Part shown: positions 5,685 through 8,151 of the stretch, piece by piece
Numbering within the stretch: the first letter of the stretch is position 1
Layout of the letters: the number at the start of each line of letters is the position of its first letter
Assembly: GCA_021772355.1 (NCBI GenBank)
Contig: JAJFMB010000061.1
Coordinates: forward strand, 1-8,151
Origin: Chlamydiota bacterium
Lineage (GTDB): Bacteria; Chlamydiota; Chlamydiia; Chlamydiales; JAJFMB01
Direction: 5' to 3'
Length of the DNA stretch: 8,151 bases
The notes under the pieces: model-generated
What the model was told of the DNA's origin: nothing
What the model saw: only the letters and a program-made list of their open reading frames with translations
The model's database searches: none
Made by a program: the position numbers and the translations under genes

Positions 5685-7063
5685 ATTTTTATTGTTTTCC
5701 ATCTTCCGTGATCAACTCGAAAGAGGTAAACGATCATTAAAAACAGACTATTTAGCGCAATGAACATCCACGCTCTGTCTATTCCCACGCCAAAGTATGT
5801 GATGCCGATATAAACCGGCAAGAAATAGCAAAGCCATTGAGCCAGCAGTCCTACCATCATTATAAAGCGTGTGTCTCCGGCAGCGGTTAAAAAACCAATC
5901 AATGCCCAGACAAGCCCATCAAAAAGAAAGAAACAGGCAAGCCAAAAAAGAGTGCTGTTGAAAAGAGTCTTAAACACTCCATCGCTAAGTAAATACGCAT
6001 CTCGTGAAGAAATAAGAGAATGAAGCATCACATCGGAAAGAAGCCAACACAAAATGAAAAATAGGGTGCCAAAAAGAAATTGCAGACGAAATGCCGACCA
6101 TAAAACTCGACGTAATGGGCGGTAGAGCGAGGCACCTATAAGATTTGATACTATTGCTGTAACTGCCTTAGATAATCCTTCTCCGACAAAAAAGACGAGC
6201 AAATAAAAGCTCTGCACCATGGACGCAATGATAATATAGTAAGGACCTGCCATGATCATCAAACGGAAAAAAGCAAGATGCACGAGAATTTCACTCACAT
6301 GGGCAACTCCGGCAGGAAAACCGATTTTAAGACAGCGCCAAAAATCGTTAAAACGAAAAGCGTAACGTGTCGTCCCGTGGTTGTCCCGTTCATATTTACT
6401 TAGAAAAAAACTAAAAAAGAATAGAAATTGCACAACAGAGGCGATAGCTGTTGCGTATGCTGCTCCCCTAATTCCCATTTCAGGGATCCCCCATCCTCCA
6501 AAAATAAAAAGAATGTCTAAACAGATATTAAGGGAGTTTGCAAGAACAGCTCCCACAGTAATTAATTTTACTCTTCCCTGACCGGCAAAGTAGCCCATCA
6601 AGGCCTGCGAGGCAAGCATCATACAGGCGAAAAAATTCAGAATGGTATAGTAAGAGGTTTCATTCGCTTCGTTTCCCGTGCCGGCAAAGAGAAACGAGGG
6701 GAAAAAAATCGCAGCAAAAGAAAAGAGCGGTAACATAAAAAGAGAAAACCAAAGCATCTGCCAAGCAAACTCTCCCATCCGGTGCTGCTCATCATGTCCG
6801 TGAAACTGCCCGACAAAAACCTCAACAATACCCGCAATTGTTAGCGGCAATATTAACAAGGCGTAAAGCGCTGTCCCTGCATTTGCCGCTGCCGTCAACG
6901 TTTCTACTGCATAGCGCGCAAGAAAGAAACGATCGGCAAACATCATTAAACTTGAAGATAAAAGCCCTAGCATCAAAGGCCAGGAGATTGCCCACATTTC
7001 CCTAATAGAGCCAATAGGATAAGAGGTGAGTTTATAGGATTTTTTTTGATCAGTCGCTAACAT
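5681..7063 (-). CDS. MATE-family multidrug/Na+ efflux transporter
   Basis: The 460-residue product has the length and about twelve hydrophobic segments expected of a MATE (multi antimicrobial extrusion) inner-membrane antiporter, which expels organic cations or drugs in exchange for Na+ or H+. Typical features are the PL pair in the first helix (29-30), Asp44 in MFADRFF, the GYFAGQGR loop (157-164) followed by the N-half signature ANSLNICLDILF and GIRGAAYATA (197-206), and the C-half counterpart FLTAAGDTRF (391-400). NorM-like and DinF-like members are similar at this level, so the substrate is not assigned. A run of eight A occupies codons 6-8. No Shine-Dalgarno sequence precedes the ATG; a strong promoter lies immediately upstream instead. 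The stop codon overlaps the stop of the convergent plus-strand gene. Confidence 0.92.
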   Translation of the reverse strand: MLATDQKKSYKLTSYPIGSIREMWAISWPLMLGLLSSSLMMFADRFFLARYAVETLTAAANAGTALYALLILPLTIAGIVEVFVGQFHGHDEQHRMGEFAWQMLWFSLFMLPLFSFAAIFFPSFLFAGTGNEANETSYYTILNFFACMMLASQALMGYFAGQGRVKLITVGAVLANSLNICLDILFIFGGWGIPEMGIRGAAYATAIASVVQFLFFFSFFLSKYERDNHGTTRYAFRFNDFWRCLKIGFPAGVAHVSEILVHLAFFRLMIMAGPYYIIIASMVQSFYLLVFFVGEGLSKAVTAIVSNLIGASLYRPLRRVLWSAFRLQFLFGTLFFILCWLLSDVMLHSLISSRDAYLLSDGVFKTLFNSTLFWLACFFLFDGLVWALIGFLTAAGDTRFIMMVGLLAQWLCYFLPVYIGITYFGVGIDRAWMFIALNSLFLMIVYLFRVDHGRWKTIKI

Positions 7064-7073
7064 ACCGAAGGGG

Positions 7074-7103
7074 ATTATATCTATCCTCTTTATTGAATAT
7101 CAA
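7074..7103 (-). promoter_or_regulatory. Strong sigma-70-type promoter immediately upstream of the MATE gene
   Basis: On the minus strand, TTGATA (7103 to 7098, five of six consensus bases) and a perfect TATAAT (7079 to 7074) are 18 bp apart. The -35 box overlaps the TGA stop of the enoyl-CoA hydratase gene. Only 10 nt separate the -10 box from the MATE ATG at 7063, so transcription would begin within about 4 nt of the start codon or on it, giving an almost leaderless mRNA. Confidence 0.6.
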
Positions 7104-7816
7104 CGCAAAAAAGAATTTATTCTCTCTTGTGCCTCAGGAGATTGTCTTGCCAAATGATGAAAATGCAACGCCGTCGTCATCAAGGGAGGTTGCAATTCTC
7201 TTAACAACTCCTTCGTCAATTTCGTTGCTACCGGGGCCCCTTCCATAATAAGATGCGCCACTTTGGTCGCCTCATCAAGATGATTCTTTTTAGGTATGAT
7301 CCGTTGAATCAATCCCACCTCTTTTGCTCTCTGCGCATCGATATTTTCTCCAAGATATAGTAGCTCTTGAAGATCTCGCAATCTGATTTGATTAATTAAA
7401 TATGCGATCACTTGAGCAGGAACAAGTCCTCGTTTTGATTCAGGAAAGCCAAAGAAAGTATCAGGATCAGCGATTGCCAAATCACAAACGCTCATCAACC
7501 CAACTCCTCCCGCCAAGACTGCACCATGTACAGCTGCAATTGTGATCAAGGGAGAGTGATGCAAGGTTTCAAACAACTGTGCGATTGCATTACCCAACAC
7601 CTCTGCCTGATCCACATCGGCTGCTTCTTTAAGATCCATGCCCGAACAGAAAACCTTCCCTTCCCCTCTAAGAATCAAGACACGGTGCTCCTTCTCTGCG
7701 ACGCGAACAGCCGCTTGCAACTCTTTGATCAATTCCAAAGAAAGAGCATTGCGCTTTTCCGGACGGTTAAGCGTCAGAATGACAAAATTGGGTTCTCTAA
7801 TTTCCTTAATAAGCAT
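7100..7816 (-). CDS. Enoyl-CoA hydratase/isomerase family protein, LiuC-like
   Basis: This 238-residue crotonase-fold protein is slightly shorter than the usual 255-265. The core signatures are NRPEKRNAL (17-25), the oxyanion-hole stretch FCSGMDLKE (56-64) and AVHGAVLAGGVGL (95-107) followed by CDLAIA (111-116). Of the two catalytic glutamates in classical enoyl-CoA hydratase, the first position is a glycine (Gly106), while the second is kept (Glu126 in FPESKRG). The GGVGL plus PES/SEV-type combination recalls methylglutaconyl-CoA hydratase LiuC and its relatives as I remember them, so a role in branched-chain acyl-CoA metabolism is plausible but unproven. Another crotonase activity is equally open. 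The ATG follows the glgA stop by 3 bp without an obvious Shine-Dalgarno sequence, suggesting translation coupled to glgA. Confidence 0.85.
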   Translation of the reverse strand: MLIKEIREPNFVILTLNRPEKRNALSLELIKELQAAVRVAEKEHRVLILRGEGKVFCSGMDLKEAADVDQAEVLGNAIAQLFETLHHSPLITIAAVHGAVLAGGVGLMSVCDLAIADPDTFFGFPESKRGLVPAQVIAYLINQIRLRDLQELLYLGENIDAQRAKEVGLIQRIIPKKNHLDEATKVAHLIMEGAPVATKLTKELLRELQPPLMTTALHFHHLARQSPEAQERINSFLR

Positions 7817-7819
7817 CTA

Positions 7820-8151
7820 TTAACTTGAGACAAAATTACGAGGTTTAGCGACTGTATCGTATAAGCTTAAGTAGTCCTCAACAGATCGGTTCCAGCTAAA
7901 ATCTTGTTGCATGCCATTTCGCACAAGCTGTTGCCACTTAAGCGGATTCTTTCTTTTACAGTAGAGCGCTCTCATCAACGTTTTTTCAAACTTGTCAAGA
8001 TCAGGAGTATCAAAACAGTAGCCGTTTGTCTCAACGAAGGGCTTTCCGGAGTGATCCACATCGTATACGGTGTCGGCAAGCCCACCGGTTTTATGCACGA
8101 TCGGCACACACCCATAGCGCAGTGCGATCAACTGAGTAAGACCGCAGGGCT
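7820..8151 (-). CDS. glgA: Glycogen synthase GlgA, C-terminal fragment
   Basis: The window holds about the last 110 residues; the 5' part lies beyond 8151. By hand the frame continues through the window edge and reads PCGLTQLIALRYG, preceded by a codon ending in AG that would complete the GlgA signature EPCGLTQ (the catalytic Glu region of GT5 glycogen synthases). VPIVHKTGGLADTV follows, another hallmark of the C-terminal nucleotide-sugar-binding domain. GlgA extends alpha-1,4-glucan chains from ADP-glucose in the cytoplasm. The apparent start near 8131 is a TTG within the gene and not a real start. The enoyl-CoA hydratase gene follows after 3 bp, so at least these two are co-transcribed, although their functions are not obviously related. 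Confidence 0.93.
   Translation of the reverse strand, partial: PCGLTQLIALRYGCVPIVHKTGGLADTVYDVDHSGKPFVETNGYCFDTPDLDKFEKTLMRALYCKRKNPLKWQQLVRNGMQQDFSWNRSVEDYLSLYDTVAKPRNFVSS

Noticed and set aside
6381..6837. Short open frames on both strands within the MATE gene
   Set aside because: They are shadows of a conserved membrane-protein frame.
7526..7828. Two plus-strand open frames opposite the hydratase gene
   Set aside because: They are antisense to a conserved crotonase gene and have no recognisable features.

Overview
The window comes from a bacterium of moderate GC content, probably Gram-negative. The gene set (branched-chain 2-oxoacid dehydrogenase, bacterial-type glycogen synthase, paired GIN-domain proteins and a lineage-specific helical-repeat protein) would suit an environmental chlamydia such as Waddlia, Simkania or Parachlamydia relatives. 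No rRNA, tRNA or diagnostic marker is present, so this placement is a guess. The window is almost fully coding: eight genes or gene fragments of recognisable family plus one protein of unknown function. I see no RNA gene, IS element, prophage or CRISPR.

Left part (1-2246, minus strand): three tightly packed genes in transcription order E1alpha, E1beta and E2 (E2 cut by the window edge). They encode a 2-oxoacid dehydrogenase complex. The E1 subunits resemble branched-chain 2-oxoacid dehydrogenase (BCKDH) rather than pyruvate dehydrogenase. Divergent to it (2325-2735, plus) is a small hot-dog acyl-CoA thioesterase with a recognisable promoter.

Middle (2746-4236, minus): two tandem paralogous envelope proteins with an N-terminal hydrophobic segment and a DUF2807/GIN beta-solenoid domain, translated from closely linked start sites. 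A short AT-rich divergent promoter region (4237-4358) separates them from a plus-strand, AT-rich 441-residue protein (4359-5684) of no family I recognise. It carries at least three, probably four, degenerate helical repeats and is the most novel item here.

Right part (5681-8151, minus): in transcription order the C-terminal part of glycogen synthase GlgA, an enoyl-CoA hydratase-family protein 3 bp downstream, then a MATE-family multidrug/Na+ antiporter-like protein. The MATE gene appears to have its own strong sigma-70-type promoter whose predicted start lies almost on the initiation codon. It ends tail-to-tail with the 441-residue gene, overlapping by 4 bp.

The BCKDH genes, the LiuC-like hydratase and the thioesterase could all act on branched-chain acyl-CoAs, either leucine/valine/isoleucine breakdown or supply of branched fatty-acid primers. 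They are not in one operon, so this link is inference only.
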